From assembly GCF_014201735.1 (NCBI RefSeq), contig NZ_JACHFE010000004.1, forward strand, positions 186,001 through 250,000: DNA of 64,000 nt. Direction: 5' to 3'. Both the position numbers and the translations under genes were made by a program. Origin of the DNA: Marinobacter oulmenensis. GTDB taxonomy: Bacteria > Pseudomonadota > Gammaproteobacteria > Pseudomonadales > Oleiphilaceae. Numbering within the stretch: position 1 is the stretch's first letter; each line of letters opens with the position of its first letter. Of this stretch, positions 18,360-28,033 are shown piece after piece. The notes beneath the pieces are model-generated. The model worked only from the letters and a program-made list of their open reading frames with translations, was not told the origin of the DNA and ran no database searches.

Positions 18360-18968
18360 CTATAGCCAGCGGGGCACCCGCTGGCAGTATTGTTGATACG
18401 GCTCACCAAAGCGTTCGGTCAGAGCTTTTTCCTCCTCCCTGGCCTGGCGCACAATCACCCCGACACCAACCAGCAGACACACCAGCGAAAAAACACTGGG
18501 CAGTGCCAGGAAAAATCCCAACTGGCCCATCATCACCGCCAGGAATGCAGGGTTCCGGCTCCGGCCAAAGGGGCCCGAAGTCAGCAATTCGCCTTCCCTC
18601 TCTTGCCGATCAATGCCCGAGCGCCAGTTGGCATGCATATAGGCCTGCACATAGTTCACTAGGGTAAATGACAGCAGCAGCAAGAGGGCTCCCACTGCGA
18701 GCACCGGCCATTGGTAAAGTGCCGGGAACTGCCCCAGCCACGGGTCTATGTCCACACCGATCCGAACCACGCACACCAGCAGTATGGCCGCCCGGAAAAG
18801 ATTGAAGATGTGCCGGTGCCACCAGGTCGCCTGGCCACGGGCACCATAGTGAATGTGGGAAAAGCCCAGGCGGGCGTATAACCCCAGGGCGCGGGCCGTA
18901 AACTGCAGGCCGATCATCAGGAAAAATATACCAAGAAAAACGCGGACGACGGGCTCCACGATGTCCAT
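18360..18968 (-). CDS. Isoprenylcysteine methyltransferase-like (ICMT/PEMT family) membrane protein
   Basis: 202-residue integral membrane protein with about five hydrophobic segments. The C-terminal region carries the ICMT/PEMT-type pattern: LLTSGPFGRSRNPAFLAV, then a hydrophobic hairpin, then EEKALTERFGEPYQQYCQRV, where the E-E and final R/P-W residues bind S-adenosylmethionine in relatives. Bacterial members have unknown substrates. It stands alone, convergent with djlA, 70 bp from truC. Confidence 0.75.
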   Translation of the reverse strand: MDIVEPVVRVFLGIFFLMIGLQFTARALGLYARLGFSHIHYGARGQATWWHRHIFNLFRAAILLVCVVRIGVDIDPWLGQFPALYQWPVLAVGALLLLLSFTLVNYVQAYMHANWRSGIDRQEREGELLTSGPFGRSRNPAFLAVMMGQLGFFLALPSVFSLVCLLVGVGVIVRQAREEEKALTERFGEPYQQYCQRVPRWL

Positions 18969-19037
18969 TACCCATTCCAGTTCAAGGAGTTGAACTTCAG
19001 CTTAGTGCGCCCCCGGCGGCATTGAAAGTGATGTGGC

Positions 19038-19766
19038 TCAATCATTCCCCATCCCGGGGAAGATCGACAGCACCCGCTGAAAACTTGCCTCGGGTTCCGC
19101 CTCCAGAATCAGGGGATCGCCGGTCACCGGGTGAATCAGCTCAAGCCGGGTTGCCGCCAGCATCAGGCGACCCTCACCAAAACGCTCGGCGAAATACCGG
19201 TTGTGGCGGCCACGGCCGTGATTGGCATCCCCGATGATGGGATGGCTGATGTGCTTCATATGACGGCGGAGCTGGTGCTTCCGGCCGGTTGCCGGAAACA
19301 GCTCCACCAGGCTGTAGCGACTCGTCGGGTAGCGCTCAATCGCGACGGGAATTTCGGTGGTCGCAAGACGGCGATACCGGGTCAGCGCCTCGCGGACCGG
19401 CTGTTCCTCGTGTTTCCGGCGCCGGTCTTCCGGCTCTTCCCGCAGCGGGTGGTCAATCACACCGGATTCCGGCGGCCAGCCCCGCACCACCGCCTGATAG
19501 GTCTTGGCCATGAGCCCGGCCATCATGGCCTGCCCCAGCCGTCGCGCGGTGTCCGGGTCCAGGGCAAACAGCAGCACCCCCGAGGTCGGGCGGTCCAGGC
19601 GGTGTACCGGATAGACATGCTTCCCGCCATTCAGTGCCCGGGCGTACTGCAGCGCGAACTCGGTTTCGTGTCGGTCGATGGGGCTGCGATGAACAAGCAA
19701 TCCGGCCGGTTTGTGGACCGCCAGTAAGTAATCATCGTAATAGAGAGTGGTCAGGGGGTTCAGCAT
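19038..19766 (-). CDS. truC: tRNA pseudouridine synthase C (TruC-like, RluA family)
   Basis: 242 residues. The RluA-family catalytic segment is HRLDRPTSGVLLFA with the active aspartate, preceded by the KPAGLLVHRS strand. The C-terminal ATGRKHQLRRHMKHISHPIIGD motif is typical of TruC, which modifies U65 of some tRNAs, although other RluA-like specificities cannot be excluded. No S4 domain is present, as expected. The ATG at 19766 is preferred over a TTG one codon earlier. Confidence 0.85.
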   Translation of the reverse strand: MLNPLTTLYYDDYLLAVHKPAGLLVHRSPIDRHETEFALQYARALNGGKHVYPVHRLDRPTSGVLLFALDPDTARRLGQAMMAGLMAKTYQAVVRGWPPESGVIDHPLREEPEDRRRKHEEQPVREALTRYRRLATTEIPVAIERYPTSRYSLVELFPATGRKHQLRRHMKHISHPIIGDANHGRGRHNRYFAERFGEGRLMLAATRLELIHPVTGDPLILEAEPEASFQRVLSIFPGMGND

Positions 19767-19866
19767 CAATCATCCCGGCCGATAGACAGGTATAAGGATT
19801 CCGGGCGGCCAGCCGTCAGGATCCTGAATCATACATTCCGATGACCGTTTCAGACAGGTGCACTTC

Positions 19867-21492
19867 ATGCGCTGGTACACCAAAAGCATCCTCAACCGCA
19901 TTCTCACAATCATTGTTGTCGTCAATCTGCTGATTGCAGTGGTTGCCGGCACCTACTTCAGCAACTCCCTCGGCACCCAGGAGCAGTACGACGAACTGGT
20001 GTCAAAACGGGTGGCGCATGCTCTGGAAGCCCAGGAGATTCTGGTCCAGTTCAAGACTCAGGTCCAGGAATGGAAAAACGTCCTGATCCGGGGGTCGGAT
20101 GACGATCAGAGGGAAAAATACTGGCAACGGTTTCAGGCCACCGAAGCGGCTATCCAGGACCAGTTGGATGCGCTCATTCCACGGTTGGTCGCACGGGATG
20201 CTATCGACCTGATGACCCGTTTTCAGAAAGCACACAACCGGATGGGTAAGGCCTACCGCGAAGGTTTCCGGGCTTTCGTCGCTTCCGGCTACGAACACAG
20301 CGCCGGCGATCAGGCGGTGGCGGGTATTGACCGGGAACCGGCTCAGCTTATCGAGGAAGCCTCGGCATTGATCCGGAACCACGCCACCGAGCGGTCCACC
20401 GGCCTTAAAGAAAGCGCAACGGCCAATACCGCTTTCATGGGCGCACTGCTGCTGGCCGCCATTGCCCTGGGCACGCTGGCCTGTGTGCTGGTGCTGATCA
20501 AATCGGTGATCACTCCCGCCAAGGAGCTGATTGCCAAGCTGCGCAAGATTGGCGAGGGCGACCTGACCGATCCGGTCACCATGGAGCGCTCCGATGAGCT
20601 GGGACAACTGGCCGATACCGCCCGGGCCCTGCACGCCTTCCTCAGTGAAACCGGCACCATGATGAAAAATGACGCCGAGCAACTGGGCCGCATGGGCGCC
20701 ACCATCCGCGACAACGCCGACACGGTGTCCGGGCAGTCGGACCAGGCCCACGAGCGCATCGACCAGATTGCAACGGCGATGAATGAAATGTCCGCGACCG
20801 CCCAGGAGGTCGCCCAGCACGCCTCATCGGTGGCGGGCCAGGTGGATGACACCACCAATCAGACCCGTGAGGCAGACAACCAGATCCACCAGGCGGTTGA
20901 AAGCATGGATCGTCTGACCGACCAGATCCGCAGTTCATCCGAAACCGTCAAGGGACTCGCCGAAAGCGGTATGCGGGTCAGTGATGTCATGAAAGTGATT
21001 CGGGAAATCGCCGATCAGACCAACCTGCTGGCCCTGAACGCCGCCATTGAAGCGGCCCGGGCCGGCGACGCAGGCCGCGGCTTTGCGGTGGTGGCTGATG
21101 AAGTCCGTAACCTGGCCGCCAAGACCCAGGAAGCCACGGTCGAGATTGACGAGATCATCGCCAGCATCCAGACCGGTTCCCGGGACGCCACCGAATTCAT
21201 GGGGGCCTCCGAGATTGTGGCCAGGGATAGCAGCGATATCGTCAACACGGTCCGGCACACCCTGGAGGCGATCACCGAACGTATGGTCGCCATCAACGAC
21301 GCCACCACCCAGGTGGCCACCGCCGCCGAGGAACAGACCAGCGTCAGCGAGGACATCAACCGCAACGTCACCGAGGTGGCGGATATCTCCGAAGCCATGC
21401 ACAAGGCCGCCGAGGACAACCGGCGCACCGTGCCGGAACTGGAGGATATGGCCCAGAAAGCCCAGAAACTGGCCGGCCGTATCCGTCAGTGA
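19867..21492 (+). CDS. Methyl-accepting chemotaxis protein
   Basis: 541 residues. A transmembrane helix (about 8-30), a periplasmic helical ligand-binding region of about 155 residues, a second helix (about 185-205), then HAMP ([19 protein letters not shown]) and a long signalling coiled coil. The hairpin tip is [19 protein letters not shown] and [13 protein letters not shown], the CheA/CheW contact region. There is no CheB/CheR tether pentapeptide at the C-terminus. The ATG at 19867 is chosen over a GTG three codons earlier. The ligand is unknown. Its end overlaps the RND pump gene by 7 bp tail to tail. Confidence 0.9.
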   Translation: MRWYTKSILNRILTIIVVVNLLIAVVAGTYFSNSLGTQEQYDELVSKRVAHALEAQEILVQFKTQVQEWKNVLIRGSDDDQREKYWQRFQATEAAIQDQLDALIPRLVARDAIDLMTRFQKAHNRMGKAYREGFRAFVASGYEHSAGDQAVAGIDREPAQLIEEASALIRNHATERSTGLKESATANTAFMGALLLAAIALGTLACVLVLIKSVITPAKELIAKLRKIGEGDLTDPVTMERSDELGQLADTARALHAFLSETGTMMKNDAEQLGRMGATIRDNADTVSGQSDQAHERIDQIATAMNEMSATAQEVAQHASSVAGQVDDTTNQTREADNQIHQAVESMDRLTDQIRSSSETVKGLAESGMRVSDVMKVIREIADQTNLLALNAAIEAARAGDAGRGFAVVADEVRNLAAKTQEATVEIDEIIASIQTGSRDATEFMGASEIVARDSSDIVNTVRHTLEAITERMVAINDATTQVATAAEEQTSVSEDINRNVTEVADISEAMHKAAEDNRRTVPELEDMAQKAQKLAGRIRQ

Positions 21493-24400
21493 TCCTCACC
21501 GGAGCCGGATAAGGCCTTCAGGCGTTGTCCGGCTCTGTCCCCCAGCACCAGCAGGGCCGGTGTTACCAGCAGCGTCAGCAGGGTGGCAAAGGTCAGTCCG
21601 CCGGCAATGGCGCTGGAAAGCTGGGTCCACCACTGGGTGGACGGCGCTCCCAGCCCGAACGACGGCGACAGCAGATCCACGTTGATTCCCAACACCATGG
21701 GCAGCAGCCCCAGCACCGTGGTCACGGCGGTCAGCAGTACCGGCCGGAACCGCACGCAGCCGGTCTCCAGCGCCGCCTCAAACGCGCCCAGCCCGTCCTG
21801 TTTCATCTGGTTGAAGGTATCAATCAGGATGATGTTGTTGTTCACCACAATTCCGGCCAGGGCAATCACCCCCATCCCCACCATGACCACGCCGAAGGGC
21901 TGGCCATTGAACAGCAGCCCCAGCAGCACGCCAGCCGTGGACAGTACGATGGCCGAAAGCACCAGCAGGGTCTGGTAGAACGAGTTGAACTGGGTCAGCA
22001 GGATCAGCAACATCAAGCCCAGGGCCACCACGAACGCGGTCATCAGGAAGGTTGCGGCCTGCTGCTGGTCTTCGTTCTCACCAGCCAGACGCACTGTTAC
22101 GCCTTCCGGGACCTCTGGCATCTGTTGCTGAAGCGACTGCAGCAACTGGGTCACCTGTTCACCGGGGCCCACGTCGGATTTGATGGTGACGGTACGCTGA
22201 CCATCCACCCGCACAATGGTGGCCGTCTTGTCGCCAGGCTCCAGGCTCACAAACTGGGACAGGGGCACCTGGCCCCGGCTGGTGCTGATGGTCTGGCGTT
22301 CCAGTTGGTCCAGTTCCCGCCAATCCCGTGGCACGCGCACGGCAATGTCCACCTCGTCGCGGACATCCTCCGGTCGATAGGTCGCCAGTATCAGGCCGTT
22401 GGTGACCAGCCGTACCGCGCTGCCGATGCTCAGAACATCGGTTCCAAACCGCGCGGCGGCCTCCCGGTCCACTTCCAGGCGCCATTCAATACCGGGCAGA
22501 CTGCGGTCATCCTCGATATCGACAAAGCCCCCCATGTCACGCATGGCCTGCTCGATCTGCTCCACATGACTGTCTATCAGGCGACTGTCCAGACTGCTGA
22601 CCAGTATTTCCACCGGCTTACCCGTATTGGGCCCACCCTCCTGCTCACGGAATTCCAGTTCGATACCGGGAATATCCGCCGTGCGTTGCCGGAAATCGGA
22701 CAGGATCGCGCTCGCAGGCCGCCGGGTGAACCAGTCATTGAACTGGAACTGCAGAACCCCGATCACATCCGGCGCCATCTGGCTACTGGTGGTCAGCATT
22801 GAACGGGCATAGAGCGCCTTGACCTCGGCCATGCCCTGAAGACGACGCTCCACCTCCCGGACAATGGCATCCCGTTCGTAGACGGACAGATCGCCACGGG
22901 CGCGCACCTGGACCTGGGCGGAATCCGGCTCGACACTGGGAAAGAACTCAACCCCGTGATTGAACCGGCCGTAAGCGGCGTAGATCAGCGCAATCACCAC
23001 CAGTGCGCCCAACAGGGTCAGCACCGGCCTGGCGAGCAGGGCCGATAGCACCTTTCGGTACAGAGCCATAAAGCGCCCACCTTCCGAAGGCAGCCGGGTC
23101 CGTCGCCCGCCACTGACACTGCCCAGCACAGGCAGAAAGATCAGCGCCATGGCCAGGGATGCCAGCAGGCAGATCAGTACCGTCATCGGCAGGTATTGCA
23201 TGAATTCACCCACCACCCCGGGCCAGAACAGCAGGGGCACAAACACCGAGAGCGTGGTGGCGGTGGAGGCAATCACCGGCCAGGCCATGCGTGACGCGGC
23301 CTCCACCCAGGCGGTACGGACCGGCTGGCCCTCATTCAGGTTCCGGTCCGCCAGCTCGGACACCACGATGGCACCGTCCACCAGCATGCCGGCGACCAGA
23401 ATGAGGCTGAACAGCACCACGATGTTGAGGGTCACCCCCATGCTCCAGATCACCAGAATGCCGGTCAGGAAGGCGCCAGGGATGGTCAGTCCCACCAGCA
23501 GGGCGGATCGGGGCCCCATGGCGGCAATCACTACGATGATCACCAGTACGATGGCTGTCAGTACGTTGTTGAGCAGGTCGTACAGGATATCCCGGACCTC
23601 ATCAGACTGATCCATGATGTAGCGGATATCCAGGGTGTCCGGGAGGTGCCCACTGGCCCGGTCAATCAGAGCCCTCACCTGCTCCACGGTTTCGAGGATG
23701 TTGGCCCCGGAGCGCTTGGAAACTTCCAGCACCACCGCCGGCTCGCCATTGATGCGGGCAAAGCCGGTGGGATCCTTGAAGGTCCGCTGCAGGATGGCGA
23801 CATCGCCGAAGGTCACCACCGTGTCGTCGTCCACTTTCACCGGCATGGCCATCACGTCTTCGATGTTTTCAATCACGCCCGGCACTTTCAGCGCCATCCG
23901 GCCATTGCCGGTATCCAGGGAGCCAGCCGCCACCAACTGGTTGTTCCGGCTCACCAGGGACGCGAGCTGGTCGAAATCCAGTCCGTAACTCTCCAGCACC
24001 TGGGGATCAGCAACGATTTCCAGCAGGTCTTCCCGGTCGCCCCCGATCTCCACTTCCAGTACCTCGGGGATCGCCTCGATCTCATCCTGCAGGCGCCGGG
24101 CAATGGTGATCAGCTCCCGCTCCGAGAGCGGGCCGGACAGGCCCACCGAAAGCACCGGAAACAGGGAGACATTGATTTCGTTGACGCTGGGTTCATCCGC
24201 TTCCGAGGGCAGCTTGGTGCGGGCGGTGTCCACTTTTTCCCGAACATCCTGCAGGGCTTTGTCCGGATCAAAACCGGCATCGAACTCCAGCATCACCGAG
24301 GCATGCCCTTCCGAGGCGGTACTGCGCATTTCCTTGATGCCCTCAAGGGAGCGCAGTTCCTGTTCCATGGGCCGGATCAGCAGACGCTCCCCGTCTTCCG

Positions 24401-24569
24401 GGCTCACGCCCTCCAGGGTCATGGAGATATAGATCATCGGGATGGTGACATCCGGATTCGATTCCTTGGGGATGGCCTGGTAAGCGGCCAGACCACCCAG
24501 AATCAGGAACGCGAACGTCAGCAGCGTGGTGCGACTGCGGTCCATCGCCGCAGCAATCAGCGCCCTCAT
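21486..24569 (-). CDS. RND efflux pump inner-membrane subunit (AcrB/HAE1-like)
   Basis: 1027 residues, typical RND length, with 12 membrane spans and two large periplasmic loops. The N-terminal helix [21 protein letters not shown] and repeated loop motifs fit the AcrB superfamily. The membrane core includes [17 protein letters not shown], whose acidic D is part of the proton relay. The second half has [18 protein letters not shown]. It exports drugs or lipophilic compounds with the adaptor encoded 3 bp upstream. No outer-membrane factor gene is present in the window. Confidence 0.9.
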   Translation of the reverse strand: MRALIAAAMDRSRTTLLTFAFLILGGLAAYQAIPKESNPDVTIPMIYISMTLEGVSPEDGERLLIRPMEQELRSLEGIKEMRSTASEGHASVMLEFDAGFDPDKALQDVREKVDTARTKLPSEADEPSVNEINVSLFPVLSVGLSGPLSERELITIARRLQDEIEAIPEVLEVEIGGDREDLLEIVADPQVLESYGLDFDQLASLVSRNNQLVAAGSLDTGNGRMALKVPGVIENIEDVMAMPVKVDDDTVVTFGDVAILQRTFKDPTGFARINGEPAVVLEVSKRSGANILETVEQVRALIDRASGHLPDTLDIRYIMDQSDEVRDILYDLLNNVLTAIVLVIIVVIAAMGPRSALLVGLTIPGAFLTGILVIWSMGVTLNIVVLFSLILVAGMLVDGAIVVSELADRNLNEGQPVRTAWVEAASRMAWPVIASTATTLSVFVPLLFWPGVVGEFMQYLPMTVLICLLASLAMALIFLPVLGSVSGGRRTRLPSEGGRFMALYRKVLSALLARPVLTLLGALVVIALIYAAYGRFNHGVEFFPSVEPDSAQVQVRARGDLSVYERDAIVREVERRLQGMAEVKALYARSMLTTSSQMAPDVIGVLQFQFNDWFTRRPASAILSDFRQRTADIPGIELEFREQEGGPNTGKPVEILVSSLDSRLIDSHVEQIEQAMRDMGGFVDIEDDRSLPGIEWRLEVDREAAARFGTDVLSIGSAVRLVTNGLILATYRPEDVRDEVDIAVRVPRDWRELDQLERQTISTSRGQVPLSQFVSLEPGDKTATIVRVDGQRTVTIKSDVGPGEQVTQLLQSLQQQMPEVPEGVTVRLAGENEDQQQAATFLMTAFVVALGLMLLILLTQFNSFYQTLLVLSAIVLSTAGVLLGLLFNGQPFGVVMVGMGVIALAGIVVNNNIILIDTFNQMKQDGLGAFEAALETGCVRFRPVLLTAVTTVLGLLPMVLGINVDLLSPSFGLGAPSTQWWTQLSSAIAGGLTFATLLTLLVTPALLVLGDRAGQRLKALSGSGEDH

Positions 24570-24572
24570 GAT

Positions 24573-25655
24573 TCAGCCCTGCCCGTCGGTGGCATCAACG
24601 GCGACGACGGTGTCGCCCTCGGACACAAACCCGGCGCCCCGGGTAATCAACCGGACTTCATCCGGAAGACCGGTCACCCAGGCGCCCTCACTGGACACAT
24701 TGAGCAGGCGGACCCGGCCGAACACCACCCGATCCTCACTGTTCACGTATTTCAGGCCGGGCCGTCCGGCATCGTCCAGGGCCAGATAGGCAGGTGACAC
24801 AAACATGGCCTGACGCTCCGGCAGGTGGATGTTCAGGGTTGCCGAGGCGCCCGCCGTGCGGTGGCGTTCAGGGTTGTCGACATCCACTTCCACGGCAAAG
24901 GTACGGGTACTGCTGTCAGCGGCGCTGGCCACAAAACTCACCTGTCCCGCAAGCTCGGTGCCATCGAGCAGGGTCACCGTCACGGTCTGGCCAACCGCCA
25001 CCTGCGCCACCTCCTGCTGGGGAATGTGCCCGGTCGCTTTTAGCCGGGCCACCTGGACAATCTCAAACAGCGGCGTGCCCACCTGGACCAGAGTGCCCTC
25101 ATCCACTTCCCGGCGGTTGATCATGCCGGCAATCGGCGCTCCCGGCTCCAGATGCGACAGAGCCAGCTCCGCCGCCTCCAGCTCCGCCCGGGCGGCGGCC
25201 AGATCGCTTTCCAGACCGAGGATGTCGGTTTTTGCGGCCAGGTTCCGGGACCCCAGGCTACGGGCAGCGTCCAGATCAGCTGCCAGTTTCCGGACACGGG
25301 CCCGCCGTTGGGTGACCACGGAATCACGCCCGTCCGTCGACAGGGTCAGCAGTGGCTGCCCCGCCTCTATCCGGTCCCCGAGAGCCACATGCAATTGCTC
25401 CACCGTGCCCGCCACTCTGGCACCCACATCGACCGACTGCCAGGGTTCGAGCTGTCCCTGCAAACGCAGCATCGGCTGATAGGTTTCGGCCGCCAGTGCC
25501 CGCACCTGAACGTGCGTTGGTGACGTCTCAGCGGCAGTGGATTCCTCCGGCGCCTGCTCCCTCGCTTCCTTGACCTCACCGGTTGCCATCCAGATCACCA
25601 GAATCACGATGACCAGAAGAGATAATCCGAGGGAACTCCACCTTGCTTTTGTCAT
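24573..25655 (-). CDS. RND periplasmic adaptor (membrane fusion protein)
   Basis: 360 residues. An N-terminal signal anchor (about 7-24, LGLSLLVIVILVIWMA) is followed by the barrel-sandwich lipoyl half VDVGARVAGTVEQLHVALGD, an alpha-helical hairpin (about 105-155), the second lipoyl half (AGMINRREVDEGTLVQVG) and a beta-barrel domain. It links the RND pump to an outer-membrane channel. The pump gene follows 3 bp later, so the two form an operon. The upstream side abuts the ilvG leader region. Confidence 0.9.
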   Translation of the reverse strand: MTKARWSSLGLSLLVIVILVIWMATGEVKEAREQAPEESTAAETSPTHVQVRALAAETYQPMLRLQGQLEPWQSVDVGARVAGTVEQLHVALGDRIEAGQPLLTLSTDGRDSVVTQRRARVRKLAADLDAARSLGSRNLAAKTDILGLESDLAAARAELEAAELALSHLEPGAPIAGMINRREVDEGTLVQVGTPLFEIVQVARLKATGHIPQQEVAQVAVGQTVTVTLLDGTELAGQVSFVASAADSSTRTFAVEVDVDNPERHRTAGASATLNIHLPERQAMFVSPAYLALDDAGRPGLKYVNSEDRVVFGRVRLLNVSSEGAWVTGLPDEVRLITRGAGFVSEGDTVVAVDATDGQG

Positions 25656-25718
25656 TGCCTGTCCGTTGTCGACTGCTCACTGGTTGGCTCCGGCTGACAG
25701 CCGGCCCGATCAAAAAGG

Positions 25719-25748
25719 TTGCATCCTTATCAGGACGTGGGGTAGATT
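25719..25748 (+). promoter_or_regulatory. Candidate sigma-70 promoter of the ilvGM leader
   Basis: TTGCAT (25719-25724) and TAGATT (25743-25748) with an 18-bp spacer. Transcription would begin near 25755, about 35 bases before the leader peptide. The boxes are imperfect, and the assignment rests on position. Confidence 0.4.
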
Positions 25749-25790
25749 TTACACATTGTCCGAATTCATGCAGAGCAGCATCTCGAATTT

Positions 25791-25883
25791 ATGAATCTCA
25801 ACGCGGTAGTCGTCCTTGTGAAGCTTGTCCTGGTGGTCGTGGTGCCAACCGGGGGCTTTTGCGTGGATGAACGGGTGAGATAG
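25791..25883 (+). CDS. ilvGM leader peptide (valine/leucine-rich attenuator peptide)
   Basis: 30-codon ORF reading MNLNAVVVLVKLVLVVVV then PTGGFCVDERVR. Between codons 6 and 18, nine of 13 residues are valine and three are leucine; isoleucine is absent. Such a peptide lets ribosomes measure charged Val/Leu tRNA, as in ilvL of enteric bacteria. It lies between a candidate promoter and an intrinsic terminator in front of ilvG. No strong ribosome site precedes the ATG. An 8-codon ORF beginning at 25768 ends in an ATGA overlap with this start and could couple translation. The sequence is too short for routine gene callers. Confidence 0.8.
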   Translation: MNLNAVVVLVKLVLVVVVPTGGFCVDERVR

Positions 25884-25915
25884 CGACAACCTGACAAGAC
25901 ACCAGAAGCCCCCGG
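25849..25915 (+). promoter_or_regulatory. ilvGM antiterminator pairing
   Basis: CCGGGGGCTT (25849-25858), inside the last third of the leader peptide ORF, is identical to the terminator 3' arm and complementary to AAGCCCCCGG (25906-25915). Pairing of these two segments would prevent terminator formation. A ribosome stalled on the Val/Leu run (codons 6-18, ending at 25844) leaves 25849-25858 free to pair. Confidence 0.75.
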
Positions 25916-25943
25916 CACCGAAAGGTCCCGGGGGCTTTTTTTT
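25907..25943 (+). terminator. ilvGM attenuator (intrinsic terminator)
   Basis: AGCCCCCGG (25907-25915) pairs with CCGGGGGCT (25928-25936). An inner ACC-GAAA-GGT mini-stem closes the loop, and a run of eight T residues (25936-25943) follows. It lies 27 bases before the ilvG start and within the leader transcript, so it acts as a regulated attenuator. Confidence 0.88.
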
Positions 25944-25969
25944 GCACCGAAGAAAAAGGGAAAACGACC

Positions 25970-27667
25970 ATGAACGGCGCACAGCACATCCTTGACGCGT
26001 TCCACCGCCACAACATTGGTACCGTATTCGGCTATCCCGGCGGCTGCATCATGCCGCTATACGATGCCCTGGTGGACGATGTCGGTGTGGACCACGTGCT
26101 GTGCCGCCATGAACAGGCCTGCGCCCTGGCGGCCGATGGCTACGCCCGTGCCAGCGGCAAGCTGGGTGTGTGCATCGCCACCTCCGGCCCCGGCGCTACC
26201 AACCTGATCACCGGCGTTGCCAACGCCCACCGGGATTCCATCCCCATGCTGGTAATCACCGGCCAGGTGGCGTCGGGCATGATCGGCACCGATGCCTTCC
26301 AGGAGACCGACGTTCTGGGAATGACGCTGGGCATCGTCAAACACAGTTACCTGGTGGATGACGCGGAGGCCCTGCCTCAGATCATGGAGGAGGCCATGGC
26401 ACTGGCTACCAGCGGGCGGCCCGGTCCGGTCTGGATCGACATCCCCAAGGACATCCTGTTAACCGAGGTAAAAGCCCTGGCGCCGTCACAGAGCTCAACA
26501 CCGGAACCCGGCACTCCGGACATCGCCGAAGCCCTGGCCATGCTGCGAGAAGCCAGACGCCCCCTGCTCTATAGCGGCGGAGGGGTGTCCCTGGCCAATG
26601 CCGAAGACCGTTTCCGCGCCTTTGCCAATGCTTCGGCCATGCCCGGCGTGGCCACGCTCAAGGGCATCGGCAATGCCGGCAAGCACAACCCGAACGACCT
26701 GGGCATGCTCGGGATGCACGGCTCCCGGGCTGCCAACCGGGCCGTTGAAGAGTGCGACCTGCTGTTTATTGTCGGCGCACGCCTGGACGACCGCGCCACC
26801 GGGAAACTGGACGGTTTCGCGCCCAATGCACGCACCATCCACATCGACACAGATGCGGCGGAAATCAGCAAACTGCGGGCAGCAGATGTGGCCCTGCGCG
26901 GTAACCTGAACGGCATTCTGGCCGCCTTCACCCGCGAACTGGAACGACAACCACTGACCATCGACGATTGGTGGAGCCAATGCCAGACCTGGCGCACCAC
27001 CGGAGGCTTCCAGGCTGCCGATAACGAAGAACCCTTGGCCCCAATTACCGGCCCTGTCTTTATCCGCCAGCTCTCCCGAATCACCGCCGACAACACAGTC
27101 ATTGCCTGTGATGTGGGCCAGCACCAGATGTGGGTGGCCCAGCATTACCACTTTGATCATCCCCGCCATCACCTGACCAGCGGCGGACTGGGCACCATGG
27201 GTTACGGACTGCCAGCGGCCATTGGCGCCCAGTTCAGCGACCCCGGCACCACAGTCATCAATGTTGCCGGCGATGGTTCCTTCATGATGAACGCCCAGGA
27301 ACTGGCCACCATCCGCCGCTACCGGCTGCCGGTGAAGATCATCATTCTCGACAACCAGTGCCTGGGCATGGTCCGCCAGCAACAGGAGCTTTTCTACCAG
27401 AACCGGGAAAGCCAGATTGATCTGGACGACAACCCGGATTTCATGGCCATGGCCCGGGCCTTCGATATCCCGTCCCTGCACATTGAGCGCACCGACCAGA
27501 TCCGCCGGGGTATCGAAACCATCCTGGCCTACGCCGGCCCGATGCTGCTGCATGTCTCGATCAGCCGCGAGGAAAACGTCTGGCCGATCGTCAAACCTGG
27601 AGCCAGCAACCACGAAATGATGGATGAACCCAAACGCACCACCGCCCAAAAGGAACACGTTGCATGA
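25970..27667 (+). CDS. ilvG: Acetolactate synthase large subunit (IlvG type)
   Basis: 565 residues. A thiamine diphosphate enzyme that joins two pyruvates, or pyruvate and 2-oxobutyrate, in the first shared step of valine, leucine and isoleucine synthesis. GTVFGYPGGCIMPLYDAL opens the PYR domain, whose catalytic glutamate is in CRHEQAC. The central FAD-associated domain follows, and the PP domain has GDGSFMMNAQELATI for metal-diphosphate binding. Pairing with an IlvM-type small subunit and a Val/Leu attenuator supports isozyme II. The ATG follows AAGGG and overlaps nothing upstream. The stop overlaps ilvM by 4 bp (ATGA). Confidence 0.93.
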   Translation: MNGAQHILDAFHRHNIGTVFGYPGGCIMPLYDALVDDVGVDHVLCRHEQACALAADGYARASGKLGVCIATSGPGATNLITGVANAHRDSIPMLVITGQVASGMIGTDAFQETDVLGMTLGIVKHSYLVDDAEALPQIMEEAMALATSGRPGPVWIDIPKDILLTEVKALAPSQSSTPEPGTPDIAEALAMLREARRPLLYSGGGVSLANAEDRFRAFANASAMPGVATLKGIGNAGKHNPNDLGMLGMHGSRAANRAVEECDLLFIVGARLDDRATGKLDGFAPNARTIHIDTDAAEISKLRAADVALRGNLNGILAAFTRELERQPLTIDDWWSQCQTWRTTGGFQAADNEEPLAPITGPVFIRQLSRITADNTVIACDVGQHQMWVAQHYHFDHPRHHLTSGGLGTMGYGLPAAIGAQFSDPGTTVINVAGDGSFMMNAQELATIRRYRLPVKIIILDNQCLGMVRQQQELFYQNRESQIDLDDNPDFMAMARAFDIPSLHIERTDQIRRGIETILAYAGPMLLHVSISREENVWPIVKPGASNHEMMDEPKRTTAQKEHVA

Positions 27668-27939
27668 AACCCAAGACCCAAACCTCACTGCCCGGTTATA
27701 CCCTGACCTGTCGCATGGCTCACGAGGCTGCGGCGCTGGAACGGCTGTGTCAGGTGGTACGCATTCGCGGCTTCCGGATCACCCGAATGAACCTGCAAAG
27801 CACGGACGGGCAACTGGACATAGCCCTCACGTTGGAGGGCTCGCGTCCTATCGGGATGTTGCAGTCACAACTGGAAAAGTTGCATTCGGTAGCGGGGGTT
27901 GTTCTTGATGAAGGGGCGTCTCAGACCCGGAGTGCATGA
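27664..27939 (+). CDS. ilvM: Acetolactate synthase small subunit IlvM
   Basis: 91 residues, one ACT-like domain (about 10-80: YTLTCRMAHEAAALERLCQV, then RGFRITRMNLQ). IlvM stabilises and activates IlvG. The valine-insensitive character of isozyme II in enterics is known for the family, not shown here. It starts within the ilvG stop codon (ATGA), so it is translationally coupled. No further ilv gene follows; a hairpin lies 28 bp after its stop. Confidence 0.9.
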   Translation: MKPKTQTSLPGYTLTCRMAHEAAALERLCQVVRIRGFRITRMNLQSTDGQLDIALTLEGSRPIGMLQSQLEKLHSVAGVVLDEGASQTRSA

Positions 27940-27966
27940 GACGCCTGTTTGCGAGCCTACCTGAGA

Positions 27967-27990
27967 GTGTCAGGGGCGACTCCCTGACAC
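27967..27990. terminator. Hairpin after ilvM
   Basis: GTGTCAGGG (27967-27975) and CCCTGACAC (27982-27990) form a perfect 9-bp stem with a six-base loop between convergent ilvM and the thiolase. No T-run follows, so intrinsic termination is uncertain. Confidence 0.5.
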
Positions 27991-28033
27991 CTCTGATATC
28001 CGGCATTCCTGGCCAGAGCCCTGAAGACAGGGG

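Noticed and set aside
25768..25794. 8-codon ORF before the ilv leader peptide
   Set aside because: Short, no ribosome site and no Val/Leu run; kept only as a possible coupling element in the leader entry.
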